A stretch of 64,000 nucleotides of DNA from an uncultured Psychroserpens sp. GTDB taxonomy: Bacteria > Bacteroidota > Bacteroidia > Flavobacteriales > Flavobacteriaceae. This document shows, one piece after another, positions 9,070-17,816 of this stretch. The notes below the pieces were generated by a model. That model worked only from the letters and a program-made list of their open reading frames with translations. It was not told the origin of the DNA and did no database searches. The position numbers and the translations under genes are program-made. Each line of letters begins with the position of its first letter. The first letter of the stretch is position 1. The DNA is taken from assembly GCF_947501425.1 (NCBI RefSeq), contig NZ_CANMVN010000004.1:186001-250000 (forward strand), in the 5' to 3' direction.

Positions 9070-9878
9070 AATTTTAAATTAATTCTGCGAACAGTCAAGT
9101 TCTCACCACTATTTTCAGCATAGAACCAAATACCATCTTTTTTATAAACTACAGCATCTTTTCCCTGAACAATAAAGGTGCCAGGAGCTCCAGTATTTAG
9201 TAATATCATCACTTTCTTAGGTTCAGTATCTACTATTTGAAATCCGTTATCAATAGGCTGAGCGTACAAGAGGTCTTTTTTATCTGAGGCATTAACATAA
9301 GGTTTCTCTTTGGGCTCAATAACTTCTATTTCAGATGGAATCTCATTTTCAACCGCTTTGATAGCTTCTTCACCTTTGTCTTTTGAAACAGGTGTTTGAG
9401 TCTCCTTTTCAATAGCAGATCTTTCCTGTGACACCTTAGATCCATTGTATTTATAATCAAAATACTGATACGTAATAAAAGCTTCTCTTACTGCTTCAGT
9501 GTGAGCCTTCTTAAAGTCTTTAACCTTACTACTACCCACTTGTGATGTTGCAATGACATTATTTTTGCAATCCACCAAATCAATTTGAATTTTAGTCTTC
9601 AAAAATCCTCCCTTAACATCTTTTAGAATGGCTTTGAGTCCCAAACAATTATCTGCTCCAAGATCTTTTGGGTATTCTTCAGAGTCTAAAAAGGCTTCGT
9701 AGCCATATTTGTTAAATAAGAACTTGGTCAATGAATTGAGTTGGTACTGATCCTCAGATTTCTGAAAATCATATTGATTTTGAACAATAATATATTTGTA
9801 GTTATTGATTGCTTCTTGAGCTTGCGTATTGAAAGGACATAAAAAAATAATCGCAATAAAAAAGAACAGTTTATTCAT
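9066..9878 (-). CDS. Secreted hypothetical protein of Flavobacteriaceae type
   Basis: 270 residues with a cleavable signal peptide (MNKLFFFIAIIFLCPFNTQAQ). The mature N-terminal part (residues ~25-150) is a compact alpha/beta domain with YKYIIVQNQYDFQKS, two conserved Cys (in ADNCLGLKA and LVDCKNN) and an AFITYQYFDYKY end; a charged linker and a beta-rich C-terminal strand set (FQIVDTEPKKVMILLNT...GIWFYAEN) follow. I recognise the architecture as a conserved flavobacterial hypothetical but no function. ATG at 9878 is preferred to an in-frame TTG three codons upstream because it gives a standard signal peptide. Confidence 0.7.
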   Translation of the reverse strand: MNKLFFFIAIIFLCPFNTQAQEAINNYKYIIVQNQYDFQKSEDQYQLNSLTKFLFNKYGYEAFLDSEEYPKDLGADNCLGLKAILKDVKGGFLKTKIQIDLVDCKNNVIATSQVGSSKVKDFKKAHTEAVREAFITYQYFDYKYNGSKVSQERSAIEKETQTPVSKDKGEEAIKAVENEIPSEIEVIEPKEKPYVNASDKKDLLYAQPIDNGFQIVDTEPKKVMILLNTGAPGTFIVQGKDAVVYKKDGIWFYAENSGENLTVRRINLKF

Positions 9879-9928
9879 CTGAATCAAAAATTAGGTTAAT
9901 TCTGAAATGTAAAGATACACTTTGTTTG

Positions 9929-10618
9929 TTATAAATATTTTTTGAGATCAAGTAAATGCTTTACCTGTTTGATATGGTCATCTGCATCATGATTGTGGTA
10001 ATTAAACAAGATTACATCGAGACCTACATCTAAAGCCCCCAAGATATCGGCTTCGTAATTATCGCCTATCATCATGCTTTCCATGGGTTTTGCCTGTGCC
10101 AGATCTAATGCATGATTAAAAATTATTGGGTTTGGCTTTTTTACTCCTGCAGCTTCAGAGTTTGTTACCGTTTTAAAATATTGTGAGATTTTAGCATTAT
10201 TCATTTTTCGTTGTTGTGCTTCTTCAAAACCATTAGTAATGATGTGCAAATGATAGTGTTGCTGAAAATGCTCCAAAATTTCAATAGTGCCTTCAAAAAG
10301 ATGATTAAATGTGGTGAGATAATTAATATAGTCTTCTGAAAGCTTATGTATAATATCATCGGAAACATCAAAATTGACCAAATCAAACGTATCCTTTAAA
10401 CGCTTATATCTCAAGCTTTTCTTATCTATTTTTTCTTCGCGATACAATTTCCAATAATTAAGATTGATGGGTTCATAAACTGATAAGAACTCATGTGTGT
10501 TAACCTCAACATTATGGATCTCAAAGATTTTTTCAAATGTAAGTGCTGAATTTTTATCAAAATCCCAAAGTGTATGATCTAAATCAAAAAAGACATGTTT
10601 AATTCCTCTAATTTTCAT
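9929..10618 (-). CDS. yjjG: YjjG-type noncanonical pyrimidine nucleotidase, HAD superfamily
   Basis: Phosphohydrolase of the HAD fold that dephosphorylates (noncanonical) pyrimidine nucleotides; house-cleaning role in the cytoplasm. 229 residues. Motif I FFDLDHTLWDF supplies nucleophile D12 and acid D14; motif II Thr lies in IITNGF; motif III Lys in GVKKPNP; motif IV MIGDNYEADILGA. The helical cap between 20 and 90 matches the YjjG subfamily. Its start overlaps the end of the upstream polysaccharide-deacetylase gene by 11 bases, suggesting translational coupling. Confidence 0.9.
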   Translation of the reverse strand: MKIRGIKHVFFDLDHTLWDFDKNSALTFEKIFEIHNVEVNTHEFLSVYEPINLNYWKLYREEKIDKKSLRYKRLKDTFDLVNFDVSDDIIHKLSEDYINYLTTFNHLFEGTIEILEHFQQHYHLHIITNGFEEAQQRKMNNAKISQYFKTVTNSEAAGVKKPNPIIFNHALDLAQAKPMESMMIGDNYEADILGALDVGLDVILFNYHNHDADDHIKQVKHLLDLKKYL

Positions 10619-11909
10619 CTACTGAATCTAATATTTGCGTAAATAATTTTCTAAAACCTTTCCATCTAATATCACTACCAAAAGAATAGTTATGGAATAC
10701 TGGTGTAAACGTTCCATTGACCTGCTTAACAGTATTAATCAAACGTTGTAATTCTTGTTGTTTATCTAATTGCGATTGGTGTTTAAGTAACGCGAAATCG
10801 ATACAATGAAACGAATTTATAAGTAATGGTGTTGCCGTTTCATAATCGAGATCATAGAATAAAAACGGTGTGCACGTCCCTGCTCTAAAGCCAATGTAGT
10901 TCAAGTACCCCATGGTAAAATCTTCTTTAATTTCCAGTTCAATCAAATGTCGGTATGAAACCGGTAAATTAATTTTAGAAAATGAATTCCTAGAGGCTTC
11001 CAACTCATAATTAGTTACAAACTCCATTTTCTTTTTTTCCTTTTTGAGAATAGCAATACTATCTAAAGCAAAATAGGATGCTTTTAATCCAACCTTACAA
11101 TAGTCTGCAACCGATTTAATAAGCGACACAAACCTCTTTTTGTTAATGTTGATATTCTTATCATAGGTAGAATAATCTCCGATTAGAAAAAAAACAATAA
11201 ACTTAAATTGATGTTGTTTTTGCTTGTTGATGATCCATTTAAACGTATCATAAGGATCTCGCTCAAAGCCAAATAATACTAAATAGCGTTGGTACAACCG
11301 TCTTAACTTGAATCGAAATAAATCGTTCAGTGTACCACCAATAGTTCGCATTAACCCTTTTTGTTTAAAGTAATATGCCATAGGCACATCTATCACTGGC
11401 TTTACATTGTATTGACGCTTCGGAAATGTAAAACCTTCAAACTTTTGCTCTAAAACGGTTTTCAATTTGTAAGCCCAAATATCAATAACTGGCTGAGTTA
11501 AAAACTCGTGCTTATACGCCAGACTCTCCGTTGCTGTGAATCGTCCATAGGCATCCTTAACATGCGGAAGATACTCTTCATACCGACTTAAGAGATAGAA
11601 AGATGCCGCGAAAATATCAAAAGGTAAAGCACTTTTCTCACCTGTAGAAAAAAAGCATTTTGTATCATCCCATTTCTGAACATTAATATCAATATCTGAA
11701 AGCCCTTGCTCAAATAACAATTCATAATTTCTTATAAAAACTTCATTACTCAATGGTTGTCTGGTGTAGGACATTTTGATACTATCGTGTGCAATAAACT
11801 CTTCAATTGTGGTTGTAAATGACACAGGAATCCCGAGAACTCTTGTGCAAATATGCTTGAATACATATTTGACTCTGGGTGTTATTTTATGGGTGTATAC
11901 AAGTAACAA
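10608..11909 (-). CDS. Polysaccharide deacetylase family protein (DUF7033-type N-terminus)
   Basis: 433 residues. The N-terminal ~150 residues (TPRVKYVFKHICTRVLGIPVSFTT, LPFDIFAASFYLLSRYEEYLP, FGRFTA-like ATESLAYKHEFL) match the conserved domain that precedes the deacetylase barrel in many Bacteroidota proteins. The C-terminal region holds degenerate NodB-like strands (NVKPVIDVP, KFIVFFLIGDYSTYDKNI, GLKASYFALDS, MGYLNYIGFRAGTCTPFLFYDL). The classical metal-binding HxxxH is not obvious, so deacetylase activity is uncertain. No signal peptide, so probably cytoplasmic. Sits between radC and the nucleotidase on the minus strand. Confidence 0.75.
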   Translation of the reverse strand: MLLVYTHKITPRVKYVFKHICTRVLGIPVSFTTTIEEFIAHDSIKMSYTRQPLSNEVFIRNYELLFEQGLSDIDINVQKWDDTKCFFSTGEKSALPFDIFAASFYLLSRYEEYLPHVKDAYGRFTATESLAYKHEFLTQPVIDIWAYKLKTVLEQKFEGFTFPKRQYNVKPVIDVPMAYYFKQKGLMRTIGGTLNDLFRFKLRRLYQRYLVLFGFERDPYDTFKWIINKQKQHQFKFIVFFLIGDYSTYDKNININKKRFVSLIKSVADYCKVGLKASYFALDSIAILKKEKKKMEFVTNYELEASRNSFSKINLPVSYRHLIELEIKEDFTMGYLNYIGFRAGTCTPFLFYDLDYETATPLLINSFHCIDFALLKHQSQLDKQQELQRLINTVKQVNGTFTPVFHNYSFGSDIRWKGFRKLFTQILDSVDEN

Positions 11910-11924
11910 TAGAATCTTTAGTTT

Positions 11925-12623
11925 TTATAGGAGATTTTCATCTGCGAAACTAAAATATGCTTTTTCTGTGATAATCAAATGATCTAAGACTTTTATATCT
12001 AAACTTTGTGCCGCAATTTTTAATTTTTGGGTTAGGTTTTTATCGGCTTGACTCGGTTTTAAAGTCCCTGAAGGATGATTATGAGCTAATAGTAATCCTA
12101 CAGCTCCAACTTCTAAAGCCGTTTTAAGTACCAAACGCACATCGACCAATGTTCCTGTAATTCCACCTTTACTCAGTTGTTGTTTTTGAATAATGGCATT
12201 GGAATTATTAAGATAAATGATCCAAAACTCCTCGTGTGGTAATTCGCCAATTAGTGGTTGCATTAATTCAAACACAGACACACTGGAACTGATTTTATTT
12301 TTTTCCACAGCCTCCTCACCTCTTCGCCGTCGTCCTAATTCCATAGCCGCTGTGATGGTAATTGCCTTAGCTTCTCCAATACCTTTGAATTGCATGAGTT
12401 GTTTTAAGCTCAGCTTTCCGAGGGCATTCAAATTATGATTAACACTAGATAATATACGTTTACTTAAATCAACAGCACTTTCATTTCTATTACCAGAACC
12501 AATAAGAATGGCTACTAATTCGGCATCGCTCAACGCAGCAGTGCCTTTATCACGAAGCTTTTCTCTGGGTTGATCATCTTGCGACCAACTTTTTATAGAA
12601 AATGAAACAGGTTTTTTATGCAT
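11925..12623 (-). CDS. radC: RadC family JAB-domain protein
   Basis: 232 residues. N-terminal helix-hairpin-helix region (LRDKGTAALSDAELVAILIGSG, LMQFKGIGEAKAITITAAMELGRR) followed by the JAB1/MPN domain with the JAMM zinc motif LLAHNHPSGTLKPSQAD and upstream Glu. RadC proteins were named for DNA repair but their biochemical role is not established. Normal length. It lies 15 bases upstream of the polysaccharide-deacetylase gene on the same strand. A near -7 box (TATCTTTA) sits just before the start. Confidence 0.94.
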   Translation of the reverse strand: MHKKPVSFSIKSWSQDDQPREKLRDKGTAALSDAELVAILIGSGNRNESAVDLSKRILSSVNHNLNALGKLSLKQLMQFKGIGEAKAITITAAMELGRRRRGEEAVEKNKISSSVSVFELMQPLIGELPHEEFWIIYLNNSNAIIQKQQLSKGGITGTLVDVRLVLKTALEVGAVGLLLAHNHPSGTLKPSQADKNLTQKLKIAAQSLDIKVLDHLIITEKAYFSFADENLL

Positions 12624-12694
12624 CTTATAAAGATATATTGTAACTTTCTAGAGTATAAATATAATGCATAATATAGAAAAAATACTATACTGAT

Positions 12695-13138
12695 ATGAAA
12701 TCCATATTTTCTACCGAAGCACATCAAGAGATAATGAACCGCATTGAACAACTCGATGCGAATACCAAACCACAATGGGGAAAAATGAGTGTTGGACAAA
12801 TGGCACACCATTGCCAATTTCCGCTTCATATCATTTTAGAGAAAAAAGATTACAATCTGAAACCAAACTGGCTGGTCAATCTGTTATTTAAAAAATCAAT
12901 GTATAGTGATAAACCATGGCGAAAAAATATGCCAACAGTACCTCGTTTTAAAGCTAGAGAGGATAAAGACTTTTCAGAAGAAAAACCTAAACTCATCAAT
13001 TTATTAGAAGAATTACACGCTCAAAAAGATAGAGTCGATTGGCAACCTCATCCTGCCTTTGGGAAGCTTACCAAAGATCAATGGGGAAAAATGCAATACA
13101 AACATCTTGATCACCATTTACAACAATTTGGTGTATAA
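12695..13138 (+). CDS. DUF1569 domain-containing protein (DinB-like fold)
   Basis: 147-residue cytoplasmic protein. MSVGQMAHHCQFPLHIIL, KPNWLVNLLFKKSMY and the C-terminal HPAFGKLTKDQWGKMQYKHLDHHLQQFGV are the hallmark segments of DUF1569, a four-helix DinB-like family with conserved His residues likely to bind a metal. Function is unknown. First gene of a plus-strand series that runs to 17006; the next start is 17 bases downstream. Confidence 0.85.
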   Translation: MKSIFSTEAHQEIMNRIEQLDANTKPQWGKMSVGQMAHHCQFPLHIILEKKDYNLKPNWLVNLLFKKSMYSDKPWRKNMPTVPRFKAREDKDFSEEKPKLINLLEELHAQKDRVDWQPHPAFGKLTKDQWGKMQYKHLDHHLQQFGV

Positions 13139-13155
13139 ATTAAACTCATAAACTA

Positions 13156-13746
13156 TTGAAATATCCTCCAAAACATCATCAGGATGACGATCAAAACCAT
13201 ATGATTGAGGTCATGAAGACCTATCCGCTGGCGACTCTGATTTCCGTAGAGAATAATCAGCCATTAATTACACATTTACCACTCATATTTGATAACGGAA
13301 AACTCATCGGTCATATCGATATTTATAATCCGCAAGCCAACTTACTAAAAGACAATAATGCCATAACAATCCTGTTTTCTGGTCCTGAATGTTACATTTC
13401 ACCTAGTGTGTATAGTACAACACAATTACCAACATGGAACTATATTAGAGTGCATTTAAAAGGTACTGTAGAAGCTGTTGAAAGTAAAGCAGCTCTAAAA
13501 CAGTCGTTGATCACTATGACTGAGTTTTTGGAAGCACCAGATCATAAGTATGTCTTAGAACCTGATAACCCAAGATTAGATCGCAACCTGGATTATATTA
13601 AAATGTTTGAGATTACTATTACAGATTGGGAAGGAAAGTTTAAACTTTCACAAGATAAAAAGCCAAAAGACATACAAAATGCACGAGCTGAATTAATAAA
13701 AGCAAATCAAGAGAGTATCAAACAGTTTTTAGATAAAGTATTCTAA
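13156..13746 (+). CDS. PaiB-type FMN-binding negative transcriptional regulator family
   Basis: 196 residues of the PaiB family, a split-barrel FMN-binding fold named after the Bacillus protease-synthase regulator. Visible family marks are LATLISVENNQPLITHLPLIF, GPECYISPSVYSTTQLPTWNYIRVHLKG and EGKFKLSQDK (KxKLSQ, C-terminal). The start is a TTG: it reproduces the family N-terminus (M.YPPKHH) and no ATG precedes it; the next Met would delete the first strand. Despite the name there is no helix-turn-helix, so an FMN-dependent enzyme role is as likely as regulation. Confidence 0.87.
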   Translation: MKYPPKHHQDDDQNHMIEVMKTYPLATLISVENNQPLITHLPLIFDNGKLIGHIDIYNPQANLLKDNNAITILFSGPECYISPSVYSTTQLPTWNYIRVHLKGTVEAVESKAALKQSLITMTEFLEAPDHKYVLEPDNPRLDRNLDYIKMFEITITDWEGKFKLSQDKKPKDIQNARAELIKANQESIKQFLDKVF

Positions 13747-13787
13747 ATATCGTAACTTAAGCTTAGAAAAAATAAAATGCTATAACC

Positions 13788-14678
13788 ATGAACAAATTAC
13801 GAAAAGAAGATATCAGCCAGGAGGTGTTTGACCTTTACGATGATTATGCACATAACAAACTCAATCGTCGTCAATTTGTTGAAAAGCTCTCCATTTATGC
13901 TGTTGGTGGTATTACAGTTGGATCTTTACTGAGCTTTATGTCTCCTAACTACATAGATTCCCTTCTTGTAAGTCCTAATGATCCAAATTTAGATTCTGAA
14001 TACATTCATTATGATTCACCAAAAGGTGGTGGATCAATTAAAGGGCTTTTATCAAAACCTAAAGACAGCACCACAAAGCTTCCAGGTGTTATTATTGTTC
14101 ATGAAAACAGAGGTTTGAATCCTTACATTGAAGATGTTGGGCGACGAACCGCAAAAGCGGGATTTATAAGTTTAGCACCAGATGCTTTAAGTCCGTTAGG
14201 TGGTTATCCTGGAAATGATGATGATGGAAGATCCATGCAGAAAAAGCGAGATAGAGCTGAAATGTTAGAAGATTTTATTGCCGCATATCATTATCTAAAA
14301 TCACATGAGGATTGTAATGGAAATGTTGGTGTTGTTGGATTTTGTTTTGGCGGATGGATCTCAAATATGATGGCTGTACGACTTCCAGACCTTGGAGCAG
14401 CTGTTCCGTATTATGGAAGACAACCTTCAGATGAAGATGCTAAAAACATAAAAGCACCTCTCCTATTACAGTACGGAGAACTAGACACAAGAGTTAATGC
14501 TGGCTGGCCAGCGTTTGAATTGGTATTAAAAGCAAATGACATTACTTATCAAGCTTATATCTATCCTAATGTTAATCACGGATTTCATAATAACACAACA
14601 CCTCGTTACAATAAGGAAGCAGCAGAGTTATCATGGACAAGGACAATAGACTTTTTTAATACACATTTGAAGGATTAA
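13788..14678 (+). CDS. Dienelactone hydrolase family protein with Tat-like signal
   Basis: 296 residues, alpha/beta-hydrolase. The catalytic triad can be placed as Cys186 (GFCFGG), Asp233 (GELDTR) and His264 (NHGFH), the Cys-Asp-His set of dienelactone hydrolases. The N-terminal 60 residues hold NRRQFVEKL followed by a hydrophobic stretch (YAVGGITVGSLLSFM), which looks like a twin-arginine export signal, so the enzyme is probably periplasmic. Substrate is unknown; the family includes many general ester and lactone hydrolases. It lies between the PaiB-type and GyrI-like genes, 41 and 48 bases away. Confidence 0.88.
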   Translation: MNKLRKEDISQEVFDLYDDYAHNKLNRRQFVEKLSIYAVGGITVGSLLSFMSPNYIDSLLVSPNDPNLDSEYIHYDSPKGGGSIKGLLSKPKDSTTKLPGVIIVHENRGLNPYIEDVGRRTAKAGFISLAPDALSPLGGYPGNDDDGRSMQKKRDRAEMLEDFIAAYHYLKSHEDCNGNVGVVGFCFGGWISNMMAVRLPDLGAAVPYYGRQPSDEDAKNIKAPLLLQYGELDTRVNAGWPAFELVLKANDITYQAYIYPNVNHGFHNNTTPRYNKEAAELSWTRTIDFFNTHLKD

Positions 14679-14726
14679 TGTTTATAAAACTGAACAAAGA
14701 AGTCTTACGATAACTATTCTACAATC

Positions 14727-15356
14727 ATGAAACACGAGTGGCGTAAAAAAGAAAAAGACATTTACTTACCAAAGGCAAAACCAGAAGTTGTAACTATTCC
14801 TGCCTATCAGTTTCTCACGATTAAAGGTGAGGGCAATCCAAATTCCGAGCACTTCAAAACCTGTATTGAAGCTTTGTACAGTATGTCTTATGCTATTAAA
14901 ATGAATCTCAAAAAACTAGACACTCATCCCAAAAATTATATGGATTACACCGTCTATCCACTTGAAGGCATTTGGGATATAAATGATAAGGCAAAGCAGC
15001 AATTTAGCGGACAAATAAACAAAGATGATTTTGTCTACACGCTTATGATACGACAACCCGATTTTGTAACACATTCATTCTTTGAGGAGATGCTTGAACT
15101 TACAAAAAGCAAAAAACCAAATCCACTTTTGAATCAACTTCATTTTGAAACCATAACTGAAGACAAGTGCATTCAAATGATGCATATTGGAAGCTATGAC
15201 GATGAGCCTGCTAGCTTTAAGATTATGGAGGAATTTGCCAATAGTATGAAATTATCCAGATTATCAAAAAAGCACAGAGAGGTTTATCTAACCGATTTCA
15301 GGAAAGTTGCTCCAGAAAAACTTAAAACCGTTTTACGATTTAAAGTCAACGACTGA
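14727..15356 (+). CDS. GyrI-like small-molecule-binding domain protein
   Basis: 209 residues, single GyrI-like (SHS2) domain of the stand-alone type: AYQFLTIKGEGNPNSEHFKTCIEALYSMSYAIKM, YTVYPLEGIWD, FVYTLMIRQPDFVT, KCIQMMHIGSYDDEPASFKIMEEFA and HREVYLTDFRKVAPEKLKTVLRF are all family hallmarks. Relatives bind or hydrolyse small hydrophobic compounds; there is no DNA-binding domain. It ends 7 bases before the MFS transporter start, so the two are likely cotranscribed, which fits a role in handling a compound exported by the transporter (inference). Confidence 0.9.
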   Translation: MKHEWRKKEKDIYLPKAKPEVVTIPAYQFLTIKGEGNPNSEHFKTCIEALYSMSYAIKMNLKKLDTHPKNYMDYTVYPLEGIWDINDKAKQQFSGQINKDDFVYTLMIRQPDFVTHSFFEEMLELTKSKKPNPLLNQLHFETITEDKCIQMMHIGSYDDEPASFKIMEEFANSMKLSRLSKKHREVYLTDFRKVAPEKLKTVLRFKVND

Positions 15357-15363
15357 AACCTCA

Positions 15364-16560
15364 ATGCAGACAATTAAAACCATCAGAATCCTTCCTATTG
15401 TTGTGATTTCGCAGTTTTGCTGTACATCCCTTTGGTTTGCCAGTAATGGTGTGATGAGCAATCTCGTTACAGCGTTTAATCTCAATACAAATGCTATTGG
15501 TCACTTAACCTCTGCAATACAGTTTGGCTTCATAACAGGTACTTTGGTTTTTGCCATATTAACTATAGCTGATCGGTTTCCGCCATCAAAAGTATTTTTT
15601 GTTTGTGCTCTTCTTGGTGCTTTTTTTAATGTTGGCATCATTTGGACTGGTCATAACTTAACAAGCCTTTTATTACTTCGGTTTTTAACGGGTTTCTTTC
15701 TCGCAGGTATTTATCCTGTAGGTATGAAAATAGCTGCAGATCATTTTAAAAAAGGATTGGGCAAATCCTTAGGCTTCTTGGTTGGCGCATTAGTTCTCGG
15801 AACAGCATTTCCGCATTTACTTAAAGGACTTGTAGATGTCTCAATGTGGACTTCTGTCATCATCACAACATCTGGGATTGCTGTATTAGGCGGATTACTC
15901 ATGGTAATATTTGTGCCAAATGGTCCTTATAGAATAGCGGCAATAAGATTAGATATATCTGCATTTTCAAAAGTATTTATGAATAGTGATTTTCGTTCGG
16001 CTGCATTTGGTTATTTTGGACATATGTGGGAACTGTATACTTTTTGGGCTTTTGTTCCTGTGATACTCAAAACCTACAGTAATTTACATCCGGGAGTCAA
16101 TTTTAACATTCCTATACTCGCTTTTATAATTATTGGAATTGGCGCACTAGGATGTGTCCTTGCTGGTTACATTTCAGAAACACTTGGCACAAAACGAGTT
16201 GCATTTACTGCTCTTTTGCTATCTGGCATATGTTGTATTTTTTGTCCGTTTCTTTTCTCTATCACTTCGGAAATCGTCTTCATCGGATTTCTTATCTTTT
16301 GGGGAATTGTTGTTATAGCCGACTCTCCTCTATTTTCAACTCTAGTGGCACAAAATGCAAAACCTGATATAAAGGGAACAGCTTTAACAATAGTCAACTG
16401 CATTGGTTTTTCAATAACAATAGTAAGCTTACTCCTCTTTAATATGTTTGTAGATACTACAAATTCGTTAATCGTTTATATGGTTTTAGCTATCGGTCCG
16501 CTCTTTGGCTTATTGGCTTTGAGTAGTCAAAAAAAATACCGACCTTCGTCCAATAATTAA
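15364..16560 (+). CDS. Major facilitator superfamily transporter
   Basis: 398 residues, about 12 transmembrane helices, inner membrane. The start is the ATG giving MQTIKTIRILPIVVISQFCC; an in-frame TTG 57 bases upstream would overlap the preceding gene and add a polar extension. The MFS signature is diffuse (LGKSLGFLVGALVLGTAFPHLLKG; ETLGTKRVAF in the central loop). It resembles uncharacterised or cyanate/drug-type MFS proteins; substrate cannot be assigned. Confidence 0.88.
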   Translation: MQTIKTIRILPIVVISQFCCTSLWFASNGVMSNLVTAFNLNTNAIGHLTSAIQFGFITGTLVFAILTIADRFPPSKVFFVCALLGAFFNVGIIWTGHNLTSLLLLRFLTGFFLAGIYPVGMKIAADHFKKGLGKSLGFLVGALVLGTAFPHLLKGLVDVSMWTSVIITTSGIAVLGGLLMVIFVPNGPYRIAAIRLDISAFSKVFMNSDFRSAAFGYFGHMWELYTFWAFVPVILKTYSNLHPGVNFNIPILAFIIIGIGALGCVLAGYISETLGTKRVAFTALLLSGICCIFCPFLFSITSEIVFIGFLIFWGIVVIADSPLFSTLVAQNAKPDIKGTALTIVNCIGFSITIVSLLLFNMFVDTTNSLIVYMVLAIGPLFGLLALSSQKKYRPSSNN

Positions 16561-16574
16561 TAAACATTACAAAA

Positions 16575-17006
16575 ATGAAAAAATTGCTTTTACTTGCTGT
16601 ATTGGTATCTTGTATTTCTTACTCATGTATACCTGACGATAGTGATTCTGGAGCAGATCCAGAAGGTCCAATTACTGCAAATATTAGATTTGAAGTTGTA
16701 ACATCTCGAAGTACAGATGCCATAATTACAACCACTATTGATGAAACTACTGAAACAGAAAATGTTGATGAAAGTGGCCTTCCATATAGTAAAACTATTG
16801 CTGATGTAGAATTAGAAAGTGGCACATTTATAAGATTGGCCTTCTTAGAAGATGGTTCTTATGTAGTAACACCTGAGGGTTCCAGTTGGACAGACTACAA
16901 TGTTATTTTAAGCATCTTTGCTGACAACGTATTAGCAAGAACAGAAACTTTCCTTGTCACTGAAGATGACTCTGGAACAAAACAAATCATCCTGAATTTT
17001 GAGTAA
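16575..17006 (+). CDS. Small lipoprotein of unknown function
   Basis: 143 residues; signal peptide with YSC lipobox at Cys18, then IPDDSDSGADPEG, an acidic tether typical of surface lipoproteins in this family. The mature part is a short beta-rich domain (NIRFEVVTSRSTDAIITTTIDE ... GTFIRLAFLEDGSYVV ... TETFLVTEDDSGTKQIILNF), Ig-like in flavour. It is the last plus-strand gene before a bidirectional terminator, 14 bases after the MFS gene. Function not recognised. Confidence 0.75.
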   Translation: MKKLLLLAVLVSCISYSCIPDDSDSGADPEGPITANIRFEVVTSRSTDAIITTTIDETTETENVDESGLPYSKTIADVELESGTFIRLAFLEDGSYVVTPEGSSWTDYNVILSIFADNVLARTETFLVTEDDSGTKQIILNFE

Positions 17007-17021
17007 AAAAGTAACAGACAT

Positions 17022-17059
17022 AAAAAGAACCTCCAATTGTAATGATTGGAGGTTTTTTA
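17022..17059. terminator. Bidirectional terminator between convergent lipoprotein genes
   Basis: Ten-base stem AACCTCCAAT / ATTGGAGGTT with a 7-base loop, T-run on the plus side and A-run on the left that serves as a T-run for minus-strand transcripts. Confidence 0.87.
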
Positions 17060-17076
17060 TACTGTATCATTTAATT

Positions 17077-17718
17077 TTACTGAATACTATAAGAATCCAA
17101 GCGTCTTATAATCGTAGGAATATTATTAGTAATAGTTGATGACGTATCATAAATTAAACCAACACCTTCTGAGTAATAAAAGCGATCTAAACCAGAAGAG
17201 TTAGTGCCTCCTGTTAGAATTGCATAGCGTTCAGAATTGATGCAATTAAAACTTCCTGCCTCTACCATAATAGTGGTCTCTCCTTCTATTAGTTGTTCAA
17301 CTACATCTCCCCATTCATTATCGCTTATAATTCTAAGTGAATAATCATTATTTGTAAATTTTAAAGTACCGTCATCTCTTACTAGGTTACCATTATCTTC
17401 TCTCAGAAACTCAAAGTGTTCGCCATTGGGATTACATAAGGAAATACCTTCTTCATTTCCTGTGGTCAATCTTCTAAATTTAAAATAGGTTTGTCCTGAG
17501 ATATCCTCGGTAGAAACTATCGAAATAGAATCTACAACTCCTGTATCTTCGTAAATTTCAGATTGCATATTATATCTGTAATTTTTGTATACCCAAGAAT
17601 TCCCGACAGTTAAGGCATAAAAATTAGCTTCTTGGTCTGTTGGTGTTACAGAGTCATTATTAGAGCATGAAAAAAATAAAGTAAAAATACTTATACATAA
17701 AAGAAGACGTGTAATCAT
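17077..17718 (-). CDS. Hypothetical lipoprotein
   Basis: 213 residues; signal peptide with FSC lipobox at Cys18 followed by SNNDSVTPTDQEANFYALTVGNSWVYKNYRYN. The 'YxLxxGNSWxYxxY' start of the mature domain and the SFNCINSERYA / GVGLIYDTSS segments are common in Bacteroidota lipoproteins of unknown function that carry a single beta-barrel-like domain. Stands alone between a bidirectional terminator and mpl. Confidence 0.78.
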   Translation of the reverse strand: MITRLLLCISIFTLFFSCSNNDSVTPTDQEANFYALTVGNSWVYKNYRYNMQSEIYEDTGVVDSISIVSTEDISGQTYFKFRRLTTGNEEGISLCNPNGEHFEFLREDNGNLVRDDGTLKFTNNDYSLRIISDNEWGDVVEQLIEGETTIMVEAGSFNCINSERYAILTGGTNSSGLDRFYYSEGVGLIYDTSSTITNNIPTIIRRLDSYSIQ

Positions 17719-17816
17719 AACATTCTGATTGAGTTAATAATTAGTGAACGTAAAAGTGCAGTATAAATAATTGATTTTGATTGGTTTATAAGAATAACGA
17801 TATAAAATCTATTTTA